A stretch of DNA of 64,000 nucleotides, from NCBI GenBank assembly GCA_010015655.1, contig ML976742.1, positions 85,150 to 149,149 on the forward strand. Direction: 5' to 3'. How positions within the stretch are numbered: the first letter of the stretch is position 1; each line of letters starts with the position of its first letter. The DNA is from Bimuria novae-zelandiae CBS 107.79 (lineage: Eukaryota > Ascomycota > Dothideomycetes > Pleosporales > Didymosphaeriaceae). The notes below the pieces were generated by a model. That model was not told where the DNA came from, made no database searches, and saw only the letters and a program-made list of their open reading frames with translations. The position numbers and the translations under genes are program-made. Positions 45,501-56,857 of this stretch are shown here, in pieces.

Positions 45501-47655
45501 TAGCTTCTTAGCTTTATAATCTCGTAGCTAATTAAGGATGCTATTCCTTATTATTATTAAGGCGCAGACTTCGCAGATTTCTTTCTTTACTAAGACTTAA
45601 ATCTTCTTCTAGAGAGTTATAACTTCGTAGAGTTTAGTAATCTTTACGGGTCCCAGGTGTGCAAAGCGTCTATAGTATAGCAAGTATCTCTCCTTTTCAC
45701 CAGCCTCGAGTTCGGAATCAGCTAGTGTGTAAAGGACTTCTGTATCTAGGGCTGGTGCATAGCGTTCTGTGCCTAGAAATACTATCTCTTTATATCCATC
45801 TGCAATGTGTGACACTACGTAGAGGCCATCGTCTATAGTTGCTTTAATAATCGTCTTCTTCCCTAATTTAAAGGATAGTGTGTAGGAATTAAAATAACCC
45901 TTTAGGCCTACTACACAAATTCGTCTCCCTAATAGTAAATTAACCCCAAGGTTAAGTACTAGCAGTATATCTAAAAGCCATATTAAAGATTTATTCTTAT
46001 AAACTATTTAGGCTTCTCCTTTCTAGTCTGCGTGTAATTCTCCCCCTCTAACCCAAACGAGTCTCCGCTTAATCTTAATTATTCGTCTAAACAGCGAGGG
46101 TTGGTTAGACATGTGTGAGGAGGCGCTAGTGTCGCCAGCCTAGGTGGATAGAGAGGCCTTACTAAGGATATCTTTAGAGAGACGACATGTCTTAATTTCC
46201 TTATCTTTTAAGTCTAAGGTATTAGTTAATATTTTTAGCTCTAACTCTAACTTAACTTCTTTAGCTCCATATGCTTTACTAGTCTTATTATTAAGTTTCT
46301 TAAGCTTAATAAGTAGCTTAAGTAGCTTTGTAAAGGACTTCTTCTTCTTCTTCTTTTCCCTCTTAGCTTTATATTCTCTCAGGAGCTTTCAAGCCTTTAC
46401 TAGTTTTAAATAGTCTTAAATATAGTAAGGTTTATTATAGAGGTAGCACTTAATAATAGGCGTAGGACTTAGTTTAGAGTTTGGTGACAGGTTCCTGCTA
46501 CCTCGTTTATGCGGCGGAATGTACTTATAGGCTTTCCTAAATGCTAGAAGAGCTTGCTCGTTAGCGTCTTACTAGTTTTAAATCTCCTTCTCTTCTAGGA
46601 ACTTAAGCTTTTATTTAATAGTAAGGTTAAGCTAGGCGTTTAAGGTGTTAATTGTAGTCTTAAACCTTATTAGAAGTAATTTTATAAGGATAAGTAGTAG
46701 TACTAAGTCTTTATAAGCTCTATTAGTATTAGCGTCTGCTAATACGAGCTTGCGTTAGTAATCCTTTAGCTTTTCCTATAATCTAATAATCGTGCTCTTA
46801 GAATCGAATGTAAATGTCTAGATCCTAGTTATATATATATTAGTAGCTATAGCGTTAGTTTGGGTGTACTTCTTGCGTAAGTAAGACCAGAACTAGAAGG
46901 TAGTGTCGTACTTATTAATAAAGGCCTAGTTATTATTGCTAAGGGATCTAAACAGGAGGTTAATTATAGTGGCTTTTTCCTCTAGGTACTTATCTCTCTT
47001 GTCGATATTAATGCGGGCCTTAGTAGTCTTGTCTGCGATATCTAGTCCTTTTATAGTATCTAATAGATCTCTAGCTATAGTAATTTTGTAGTGTTCCTCT
47101 AGGCTCTTTTCGCACACGTAGAAGACTCTCTTTCCTCTTAGCTTAATTTTGTTCCGGCGGAACCAAGCATCATAATTCTTAGCTATAAGCTTAGGAATCT
47201 TCTATTCTTCCCTCTCTTCAGCCATCGTGTGTGTTTAGGTGTGACAAGGCTCACACGTGCCGGTTGTAGGCGGTGGAGGCGATGCGGACGGCAAGGCAGG
47301 CGAGGCAGGCAGGCGGTGCCAGCGGTGCCAATAATGCCAGCGATGTAGGCGATGCAGGCGATATTTGCGAATAATATGCTGCAGGTAGGGTAGTCGTTGT
47401 TGGTTCTTAGGCGTAAAGAAGATAAGTAGATATGTTACGTGTTAATCGCGTTGCACATAGCTTCTAGTAATTATATTTAATTCCTGCTTAAATCTAAGTC
47501 CTTGCGACTTTAGTGGGTGTTTAATTCCTTTCGCGAATTGTAGCTAGATCCTTCGTAACCTTAGTAGTAATTTAATTCCTTCTTAAATCTAAGTCCTGCG
47601 CGACTTTAGTAGGATTAAAATAATAATGTTAGTTTTAGCAATTAGGCTTATAACC
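42550..47655 (-). pseudogene. Copia gag-pol remnants
   Basis: Gag begins at ATG 47225 and includes KIPKLIAKNYDAWFRRNKIK and VFYVCEKSLEEHYK. The pre-integrase zinc region includes LLYYRRFAHLGPVKITKLYE at about 45610-45680. Reverse transcriptase shows LVYVDDVLVAVKEQ near 43530, and the RNase H end shows HERSKHIDVYY near 42735. TAG/TAA codons are frequent. Confidence 0.88.
44520..44634. repeat. Coding minisatellite in Copia pol
   Basis: Units of about 15 bp (GGAGTTAGTTCTGCA-like) repeat about seven times. On the minus strand they encode an ELTPAELTPIELTP-type repeat between integrase and reverse transcriptase. Confidence 0.75.
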
Positions 47656-47879
47656 TATTAAATTAAGGTCCCTCTAGTAGCATAACTACTATAGATAACC
47701 AAGTAGGAGGAGGGACAAGGCGGGGTGGCTGTAACGTATTGTATTAACTATCCTATTATGTTATTCCTCTTCCGTGTAAACAGTAATAAGGACGCTACAG
47801 TCAGCCGTGCCTCCCTCACACAGTAGGCACTACGGCCCTTCCTTCCACCAACCTAGAATGAACCCACATATTCTTAACA
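47656..47879 (-). repeat. 5' LTR of the Copia element
   Basis: Same length as the other LTR (224 bp), differing by transitions of RIP type. Confidence 0.9.
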
Positions 47880-47884
47880 CTTAT

Positions 47885-50344
47885 TATAATAAGTTAAATA
47901 CATACTAGTCTACTAAATTCTTAATATTAAATTCTTAATAATATATGTATAAATAATTCTATTTTTATATATCTAGTTTATAACTTAAGCAGATCTAATC
48001 CACTATATAGATCGCTGGGGAGGGCCCGCTTACCCCATCCCCAACACGCGCGCACGAATGACCTCCCTCGCTACTGAATCAATACTCGTGAGAAGAATAT
48101 AGGCGTACTTGGACTGAACCTGGAGGCAAAGTAGCTGCTGTCGGGAAACGTTTGGGCGGTGCAGAATGGCGAGGGAGAGTAGTGGAGTGGAGTTAATTGA
48201 TCTGTTATGCGTCACATGCGCATATTTAGAAATGAGGGAAGGTGAAGTGTGTGGGTGAAGACGCGAAGCGGGTGGCGAGGAGTGTGCTTGTGGTGGTGAC
48301 GATAGGAAACTGATAGCAGAAACTTAGGCCGGGTCATTTGCTTGACATACGGCACTGTTGCGTAGTAGAGTGTGATAGCGGAATTCGACCTAAATGGGCG
48401 CTATCTTTCGCTTTCTTCTGTAAGCGAGTGTAGCATTGCGTTATAGTTGCTATATATTATATAATCCGTTCCCGTATTGCTGTGGATAATATTAAAAGCT
48501 GCGGGCTGTAGCTTGGTCGTTTGTTCGCGGATTGAAGCGTGGTTGTGGTGTTGAGCAGCGTACCGAATTTATCTCTACCCCGGCATCCTCAACCGAGGAT
48601 CGCTGAGACGAACTGGATTGAAGCGGAGTCAGTAAATACTGCTTCCTTGTCATAGTAAATTGTTCATGTGTTTTAGTTGCGCTCTTGTGGGCTAATCTTA
48701 GTGAGGATGTGGGTCGTGTGAAAAGCACATGAGGGTTGCAGACTACGTTTAGGAAGAACTTTCAGCTTAAAGCTGTCTCGTGAGTGTGGGGAATTGGCAT
48801 GAAGCTGTTATTCACGCATTGAGTTCCTGCCATGCATGGTCCCGTGGCTTCAGGAAGCTTGCGAAATTTTACACTTGGAGCAAGAAAGGAGTAGTAAACC
48901 AAACACGACAACAAGGCACAAAATATGTGCAACCAGGAAACGAATTACATTCACCGTGTAGCCGTCAATCCAATTTCAATCGTAGTGGAAACGGGCTGGT
49001 ATGCGCCACATTCAGATATCCTCCATGCCCCAATTGGAGTGCCAGTCCAAAACCTTCGTGTATCCGCTCTCGTGGCACAATTCAAACGAGGAAACCGGAA
49101 TGCTGACTGCACCCCTCCGGCTACGAAAATCTATAGTACACATAGGATTAGCGCATGCAAGATCAAAAAGAAGAATGCATGCACCTACCAACTAGACCTC
49201 TCATATAGCAGTGTCGCGGAACGTACTGTTCACCCTGTTGCTCGTCCTCGTCTACCATTTCTGCGTCACCCGGCTCCGGGGGCGGGAATGAGGCCCGTAC
49301 CATTTGGTCTGTAAGCAACCGCTTTCTTAGATAAACGATTAGTAATTTTGGAGAACTTTTCTAGATCCCTAAGAACAATTTGATTGCGCGTCCCGTCGGC
49401 CCCGGTGCCCTCTTCAACACAAACCTCATCGAATATAAACTTCCACTGCATTCATGCTTAGGGAAGGAAAGGCATTGAAGAATAAGCACTCAAATAGTGT
49501 GCTTAAGTCAAACGTGCGCATTCTCCACTCACCGTTTATAACCAGCCTTCCGAAGTCTTGCTCCTATTGGATCAGAAGCAGATGCCTAAAAGATATTGGA
49601 ACCTAAATTGGAAGGCCAGAGCCACGGCGCTTCGTGCTATGGAAGATGATCTCGGGTAAGGTTCAGTGACCGTTGGTGGGGTTGAGTGAGGATTGAGAGT
49701 CATACAGGATGTAGCAATCAGGTTTCTTTTATCGTCACTCACGACCTGAACGGATGATGCGACACACAGCAACTGAGAAATATGATGATTACAGCAACGG
49801 TATACAGCCATCGAAATTGAGCTTCATCTCTATCGACTATTCACCGTCAGAGATACCTTCTTTTCTTTTCGCGTACGTAACAACTTGATGTGCTCACTGA
49901 AGTCGCTAAACAATGTCACCCCACACAACTGTTCCTAACGTTATTCGTTTGACCGCATACGGAATCCCGTGTATAAAGATAACTTCCCTACCGGCCTGCA
50001 TATTTTGAAGGAAAAAAGAAGATGCTAGTGTGTTTGAAGTATTCCCTTCCTGGTACCTCTGCATCTGAAACCGAGTTGGGGGCCACTTGCGCCATAATGT
50101 CTTACCTGCAGATCGGCCCGCACAGACTGATTGGCGGGCTTATTGAGTTGCCATCTCTAGGGGTGCAGCCCACTGAGAACGGTTTTGTTTGGGGTATGTC
50201 GCAATGTGAATACCACTCGTGCGAAAGGGGTTCATTGCTTCCCTATATCATTCACCCAATACATTCTATACTCAAGACTTTCAATCTTGGGTATAGTTTT
50301 TGTTCTATCATTTCCTCCTCAACTTTCATTCTCGGTCTGCGACC
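47885..50344. other. Gene-poor region
   Basis: 47885-48000 is AT-rich. From 48000 the composition is normal, with open frames (48925-49314 plus, 49266-49451 minus and others) lacking recognisable domains or consistent splice signals. TATA-like GGTATAGTTTTTG near 50290 precedes the membrane protein gene. Confidence 0.45.
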
Positions 50345-51564
50345 ATGTCTAAACTCTTTTGTTGCTTCTTTGCTACCGTTCTGTTCCTCCAATGCGCAGG
50401 CGCATTCTCACCCTTCGACTTCTCAGGCGCAGCTCTAAAAGGGACCCGAGAAAACGCCAGCTTCACAGCCCTCCCAGTCCGCCCGCTAAAATTCCAAACC
50501 TTCTACCCACAACTCCACGACGTACTAGCCGAGGTATCGGCAGGGCCCTGCCTCGTGAGTCTGCAAGCGTACGAGGGCAACCTAACCGCGCGGAAAGAAG
50601 TACGTCCAGTCCAGTCTATCATGTACCCCCTCGATACTCTAGAATGTTCACACTGACGCACTGCCCATCCTAGCTAACGCAATATGGTGGCGTAGGAAAC
50701 TACTGCTACCTCCACAACGACTGCCTCCACTCCACCATCTACGAATCCAGTAAATCCAACATGGCCGCCGCCTCCGTGCTCCTCGGTCTCACGCCGACCA
50801 TCCTCACAAGCTTCGGCCCCGCTATCGCGGAAATAGCACTACTTTCCTCTCGGCGCCCTCTGCTCTCGTGGCTGCTCTCCATGGGCGCCCCGGCAGCCTT
50901 CCCCTCGCGCTTCCTCGCTTTCGAAAACCCCGTCGAGCTCCTGCGTCGTCCGGAACGCCCTGGTACCCTGAGCGTGCCGCACAAGCCTGTGCGGTTCGCT
51001 TTCATCTTATCAGTTTTGCAGTATGTTCTTGCGGTCGTGGCAATCGTGAACCTAATCGCGACGTCTCTCGAACTGGGTCTCAAGACGGTCGTGAGCTGGA
51101 GATGTTCAGTGTCGTGGTTGCCGCTCATGTGGGCTTTCACACCCATAGCGTGCCATGCCCCCGCCGTGCTCAGCTTCAACGTCTACAGGAGGAGAGTCAA
51201 AGCGCAGTGGTGCGCTGATAAAAAAGAGCTGCGCTTAATCCACGCCTTAAAGGGCGAGTTCACCATCTCGGCGAATAACATGGACATTATGAATATCGCA
51301 GAGGCATCCGAGGACGTGTCTCCTGGGGTCTGGAGCATGCTGCTCCAGGGCGTAGCAACCCTGTTTGGAATTCTGCAGGTCGTGTTTGGGACTGTGGTGT
51401 TCTCGTCGCTGTTGTACATTGGAGTGGAGGACGCGACGAAATTGTTTTTGAGGTATGCGACGTCAGCGTTTTGTTGTAGGTTAATTCTGTATATGGAGCT
51501 TGAGGGGATGATTGCAGTGGCTCGGGTTGAAAAGGGAAAAGGAAAAAGAAAGGGTGAAGTATAG
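50345..51564 (+). CDS. Polytopic membrane protein with signal peptide, function unknown
   Basis: Exons 50345-50599 and 50674-51564 join in phase 0 across a 74-nt intron (GTACGT ... CCTAG), giving 381 residues. A signal peptide (MSKLFCCFFATVLFLQCAGA) is followed by a short lumenal or extracellular domain with paired Cys residues (NYCYLHNDC). Hydrophobic spans lie near residues 105-150 (VLLGLTPTILTSFGPAIAEI; LLSWLLSMGAPAAF), 180-205, 220-245 and 310-355. The C-terminus is basic (KGKGKRKG). Similar multi-span proteins of unknown role are widespread in Pezizomycotina, but I cannot name a domain. The start at 50345 was preferred over an in-frame ATG at 50300 because it directly precedes the signal peptide. 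Confidence 0.75.
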
Positions 51565-51638
51565 TGGCATACGCATGGATGGGATGAAGAGAAAGACTTG
51601 GAAGCAATATATGGTTACTTTCTTCGGGCTATGGAATT

Positions 51639-53450
51639 CTAATAGCCGCCCTTCTTCGGCTTGAAGCACTTCAACCACCCATCCAACGCCTTGTAGAATA
51701 TGTTTCTACTTGTCTCTCCCAGAGCAACAGTGGTTCTGAAATCATAGCAATGTTGGGCGTTCTTTAACACGTACCCGAAGATTTCGTCCTCATCTTGACC
51801 CTGGCCGCACTTTGGCGGGTTTGTGAAAGCCCTCGGATGCGGTGCCCATGGCTCCGCCGAGAGAGGCGAGAGAGTCCGCCAAGGATCGAATTCACCGCCA
51901 GACCAGTACAGCTGCGAAGGACGGATGTCCCAGCCGCCGAAGATGGCGTTGGTGCGGTCGGTCTGCGGCCAGTCAGGGAAGAGGGGCGCTTTGGCGGTGG
52001 GGAACTGGCGGTGGCAGATGTCGTGCTGGTGCTTTAGGGAGTTGTACTTGGAGACAATCTGGTTGGGGCCAAGGTTGGCCGATTGGAAATAACCTGCAAA
52101 ATATTAGTATACGAGCTTCAAATTCGACATTCCCATGTAGCTGTCGGACTTACCCCACTGCGTGCAGTATTGCCAGGTCCACGACACGCTGCTAGGATCG
52201 ACGAAGGGCAGATCCAAGTTGCACTCCGCCGTCACGTTCTTGTCACCCGAGCAAGTCGTCGTCATGAAGTCGTTGACATTGCCAACAAAAGGTTTCCACG
52301 TGCTCCACTGGTCCACGACAAACTTCGCACCCCTGGTCTTAGCCCAACCGTCCTTGCCAGCAACCTTCGCGTTCACCGGGTCAGTCTCGATATGGTTGCA
52401 GAAATCACCCAGACTCCACGGCGAGCCGTCCATGCCGTAGGATTGCCAGTACCAAAAGATAGTGGACAATGCGTCGGCAAAGGTGGCGTGCGTATTCTTC
52501 TCTGCACCGGCGCCGAGGAACTGTTGCTTGATGGCGGCGGCGGCCTTGCCACCCTTACCAAGCTCTTCGTCAATGTACGTAATGGCAGCATGCACGTCCT
52601 TGGAGCAGTTTCCTGCTCCATACCTCTCCATGCCGCGGGCAACGGGCTCGAAGTACACGCTCATGTCGACCTTAGACTCGGTGGGAGCAGAAGACGCGAA
52701 ACCAGCGAAAATAGTCTCAGGGTACTGATCGCGCATGAACGCGGTGCGCATGGCAGGGTAAGATCCGCCAATCATGATCCATGGTGTGTCTGCGGGTGTA
52801 AGCGTGTAATTGATGTTAGGGCGGGAGAATTGGTTGGCGAAGACGACGATATCCTTGAGGGACTGCTCCGTGTTCAGCCACTTGAAGACTTCTGGCTTTG
52901 TGTCGACCGTGATCGGTACATTGCCGGGGGTGGAGTTTCCGTCTACCGTATGTCAGCCTCTTTTCAATCATCTTGAAGCGAGATAAAACTCACAATACCG
53001 ATGCTCCCACACAATCCCAATCCCCTGATACTTATCCACCATGCCCCTGAACATATTCGTCGTGGTCACATTCCTTCTCAATCGCGAATCCACATAAGGC
53101 GCCCCATCAGCCTCTCCAACATCGTACAAGAAAATTGGAGCACCTGGCTTATACGCATCTGTCGAGACCCAGAATCTATTATAAAACGTGCCGTCCGACG
53201 ACCCCTTCTTGCCAAAGTGGTTCAGAGGCAGCTCAACGTACTCGGCCACGACCTCCTCAGGCTCGGTGACGGGTGGGGCGGCGGATGTTGAGAACGCCTG
53301 CATGACTTCCTCCGAGTGCATAGGCGTGCCATCGGGGTAGAGCCCGGACTCAGCCATCTCGCCGAACTGTCGCAGCCTCGCGAGGTCCAAGGCACTCGCG
53401 CCTTGCAGGAGCGCAAGGCAGAGCGCCTTGACGGACATTGAGGAGCGCAT
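51639..53450 (-). CDS. Secreted serine peptidase of family S28 (lysosomal Pro-X carboxypeptidase-like)
   Basis: Three exons, 53450-52994, 52942-52154 and 52093-51639, give 566 residues with introns of 51 and 60 nt. The N-terminal signal peptide (SVKALCLALLQGASA) indicates secretion. The catalytic Ser is in GGSYPAM (near residue 213), the Asp in GGEFDPWR (near 485) and the His in NAQHCYDF (near 530), the order of S28 enzymes. FWVSTDAYKPGAPIFLYDVG, VWEHRYYGNSTP and the conserved ASSAP after the nucleophile also fit. These enzymes cleave after proline, often at acidic pH. Confidence 0.93.
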
Positions 53451-54241
53451 CGTGAGCTGAGTTACCCTGCGGTAGGGTATAGCCAATTGACAAGATATGG
53501 AGCTGGCGAAAACGACACCGACGACCTACGTCCCAAATGTCCCTCCGAAAGTTCGTGGACAGGAAGCACAAAGTCGTAAGTCGCTCGAAAAGAAAATTGT
53601 GGCAAGCATCTCATATATAGCTGTGCCACGCCGGCGGCATCCTGGTGCACGCATGCTATTGCATGCGATCCCAGCACTTAAGACCTTCCTCTCACAGCAA
53701 TACAAACGATCTGTGAGTAACCGCATCTATCAAAGGCCCACCGAAGATCAATTGGTCTAGCATGGCCGATCATGGTCCGCGTGCGCTGCGATAAGGGTTC
53801 GCATTCGGGCAAATTGGCACGCATATTGCCGCGTCCTACAGGGTATACAGTGTACGAACAAACCATGTGGAATCTTCCATTCTCGCCGAGAACCTGGGAC
53901 CAAGACACTAAGAAGGTGAACAATATGATATCGACCTATATAACTGGCGAGCAGTTTCGCAGTTCGTTTCTTCAAACGTACCTGATTCCACCGTATCGGA
54001 TCCAACCACAGCGCACAAAGCCAGCGCACTCATCTTACGCCTATTTATTAGCCGCAGAGCGACTTAAGGCAGCGAAGCTCCTCTTGGAAGGTCCATCGGC
54101 CGCCACTGAGTCGCGCCCCAGCAACGCTCAAAAGTTTATCACCGCCTTCCATTCGCGGGGTTGCGTACCTGCCAAGCGGGACTCCGCCTTCTCATTTTAG
54201 CCTAGAGCACCACCGCAATATCAGCTTAGCCTTGCGCCGCA
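53451..54241. other. Intergenic region
   Basis: Contains the promoter of the S28 peptidase. An open frame at 53772-54200 on plus has no recognisable domain and is not called as a gene. Confidence 0.5.
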
Positions 54242-54243
54242 TA

Positions 54244-54570
54244 CAATGGGTAAGCTCAAGAAGTTCGTCCGTCACGCGCTGCAGGGATTCTTGCAGGGGT
54301 AGCAACACCGAAAGTCGCGCATCTTGTTTTTATCGAAAATAGGAGCAAATACACCAGAATAAGATATTCTTGTTATGCTGTATAGTTGTTCTGGCCACCA
54401 GCTTGCTCGCAGAGCTCTGCAACATGCAGAAGTAGGTTGGGTGAAGCTTTTCGCTCATATACTGCCTCATATCCTCGTCATCCTGCTACACGTACAAAGG
54501 CGCTCGGACCACTTCGCTTAGGGGTTATAGCGCGTCACGTGATGGACGAACTCCTTGAGCTTACCCTTTG
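54244..54570 (-). mobile_element. Internally deleted, non-autonomous derivative of a Tc1-like element (327 bp)
   Basis: TIRs start CAATGGGTAAGCTCAAG at 54244 and CAAAGGGTAAGCTCAAG inverted at 54570, with TA at 54242-54243 and 54571-54572. On the minus strand, 54375-54500 encodes a stretch similar to the C-terminal residues of the transposase at 56150-56255 (QYM..KLHPTYF), and 54275-54345 matches the right end of that element. It is thus a deletion product of a sister family, inverted relative to its neighbour. Confidence 0.8.
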
Positions 54571-54642
54571 TAATAAAGTGTTTTGTGGCGATCTCGGGAC
54601 CCAGAAGAAAGGATCTCCATTCCAGGGTAGGGCATTGTAGTA

Positions 54643-56384
54643 CAAAGGGTAATCTCAATAAAGTCGGCCGTCATGTGACTTGCCAAGAAGCTAGCGCGTC
54701 ACTAGCGGAACAGAGTCTCCGAGCCTCCGAGCCTCTAAGAGTTCTGTAGAGCGTCAACACCTACACTTCAACCTCACGTTTCTCACTCAATATGGCTTTA
54801 AATCCTGCTAAAAAAAGCTCTCGATTGCTTTTAGAAGCCTAGCTAGCTGCTATCGTCGTTCTTAGGACAAAATACAACCTCACTTTCCCAGAAATCGCCA
54901 CTGATTTGGGTATAACTGACCACGCCTGTAGTAAGGCATTTCGACGCGTCAAAGGCGCCGCAAAGGGCGACTCACTGTAGGAATTGCTAGCTGCAACACC
55001 TACAGTCAAGCAGTCTCCTCCTGGCAGACCTGTAAAGGTACGCGATGGCTCTACGCTGAGCGCAAGACTACGGCATGATATCATCGTATATGGCACCTAC
55101 CGGGTGCATGACGCTGTCAGAGACCTCTGCGCAGAAGCTGGCATCACACTTAGTAAGAATACAGTCTATAAAATTGCTAGGGAGCACCGCGACGAGCAGC
55201 ACCTATACGTAATAACTTATAAAGTATAACCTAAAAAACTAGCGCTTAGTAGTAATAATAAGGACTAGCGACTATAGTACTATGCCTAGCTTAAGGCTAA
55301 ATATAACCTATACTTTCCACGCATTATATTTGTCTGCTATAATAAAATCTCTAAGTCTATTAGCGGGAGTAATATACGTGGCGGAAAGTAGAGGATTTTA
55401 AGACTAGTTAAATAAAATAGTAACGTCTACGCACTGCCTGCAACGCTACTTAAATTTAGTTTTATAATTTACGCTGCTACTTTAACTAATACTACTTACT
55501 TTTATTAACGCCCTTGCGTTATTTAGGCTTAGGATAATAATAAGAGCTAAAAGGACTTTATATAACGCGTCTCCTATATAAATAATATAGTAAAAGAGGC
55601 TTTTAAAGTTAAACGCTCTCGCGCGACTGTCGCTAGCACTAATAAAAAGTAGTAACTATAAGAAATTAACTATAATATTACCTATAATAATAGTTAACGC
55701 TAAACTACTAATAAGGCTACTAGTAAAAAGGGTGGAGCTCTCCGCGCAGGTATTAAGAAACCTTTTATTATTAAAAAGTTCTTTAAAACAGAGGAGTTTG
55801 TATATAACGGAGGGAAGGGTATAAATGGCATCTAGTACGCAGAGAACATACTTAAGAAACACCTATTCCCTTATTACTACGCTATACGCGATAATAACCT
55901 AGGCATAGCTATTTATTTAATTTAAGATAACGTTTGCCTATACTTACTAGGTCTCTAGTACTGCTAGCTAGAAATTAAAGCTCTAGGAATTAAGTTTGGC
56001 CCTCAGCCTCCTAATTCACCCGACTTACACCTAATTGAGCGCTGTTTTGGGCGTCTAGAAGGTTTTTTGGCAAGTTACGAATGCCTATCAAGTTCTAAGG
56101 AGGCCAAAAAGGCTGCAGAACAGTACATAAAGGAGGTCTGGCAAGGTGATGAGACACTCAGGCAGTATATGGCCGAAAAGCTTCATCCTACCTACTTTAT
56201 GCGCGTTGCAGAGCTCTGCGAGGACGCAGGTGGCCAGAACAACTTTACAGCATAATTAGAACATCTTATTTGGGTGTATTTGCTTATACTTTAGATGGAA
56301 TCAAGATGCGCGACTTTTGAAGTTGCTACCCCTGCAGGAATCCCTGCTGCACGTGACGGCCGACTTTATTGAGATTACCCTTTG
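54643..56384 (+). mobile_element. Tc1-like DNA transposon, RIP-degenerated (1742 bp)
   Basis: The TIR of about 33 bp, starting CAAAGGGTAATCTCAATAAA, is present at both ends, with TA at 54641-54642 and 56385-56386. It encloses one transposase pseudogene. The middle (about 55230-55970) is strongly AT-shifted while both ends are nearly unmutated. Confidence 0.88.
54792..56255 (+). pseudogene. Tc1/IS630-type transposase, RIP-inactivated
   Basis: ATG at 54792 starts MALNPAKKSSRLLLEA and is followed by TAG. An HTH region (YNLTFPEIATDLGITDHACS) and a second helix set (VHDAVRDLCAEAGITLSKNT) are readable. The DDE part is badly damaged. The segment DNVCLYLLGL ... PPNSPDLHLIERCFGRLEGF near 55930-56065 contains the second Asp and the final Glu, about 36 residues apart. 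The C-terminus from 56067 to the TAA at 56255 is intact. Confidence 0.82.
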
Positions 56385-56386
56385 TA

Positions 56387-56857
56387 CGCTCCAGAGGCAC
56401 AGCAGTGATATTCCCGAACGACAGCTGCCCTCGGCATCGTTCTTTCGTTCTCCGGTTCTTTGTGCTACGCCTTGGCGCGGCACGGCTACCTAGGTTATCC
56501 GATTCTCCCGTGACTTGATCCAAATCCCCTGATCCACATGCACCACTCAGACCGCTCTCTCCCATCATCTGCCAAGCCTGAGTTCCCATCGATACCACTC
56601 CAGTGGATCGTCTATATGCACCCAAAATATAACAATCATATAACCACGAATCTTGGCGGACAGAGCCGCACCGTATTTCAAAGATCCATATTAGGTCCCA
56701 GCCTGGAAAAAGAAAACATCCATGTGTAAATGGTAGTAAAAATCCCTGTCCATATTCGCCTGTTCGCCTTCGCTGTTATCCACACTCGCTTATATGCATA
56801 TTAAACCCAGAGTGCAACGTGGTCTTAGCTACACGACCACGGAGGAAGTGACTGATG
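56387..56857. other. Intergenic region
   Basis: Host-type sequence. It includes the 3' flank of the zinc-cluster gene; no gene recognised. Confidence 0.5.

Larger units (their letters stand above)
42326..47879 (-). mobile_element. Ty1/Copia LTR retrotransposon, complete, RIP-degenerated (5554 bp)
   Basis: Two 224-bp LTRs (42326-42549 and 47656-47879) carry a CTTAT duplication at 42321-42325 and 47880-47884. The minus-strand order gag, integrase region, reverse transcriptase, RNase H identifies Copia. A purine tract (GAGGGGGAG on minus) abuts the left LTR, as expected for the 3' end. The outer TG of both LTRs reads TA. Confidence 0.92.

Noticed and set aside
48925..49314. 129-codon plus-strand frame
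   Set aside because: No recognisable motif, codon pattern unlike neighbouring genes, no splice or promoter support.
52083..52976. 297-codon plus-strand frame
   Set aside because: Antisense shadow of the S28 peptidase; it crosses that gene's introns and lacks any domain.
53772..54200. 142-codon plus-strand frame
   Set aside because: No recognisable domain; cannot be told from chance.
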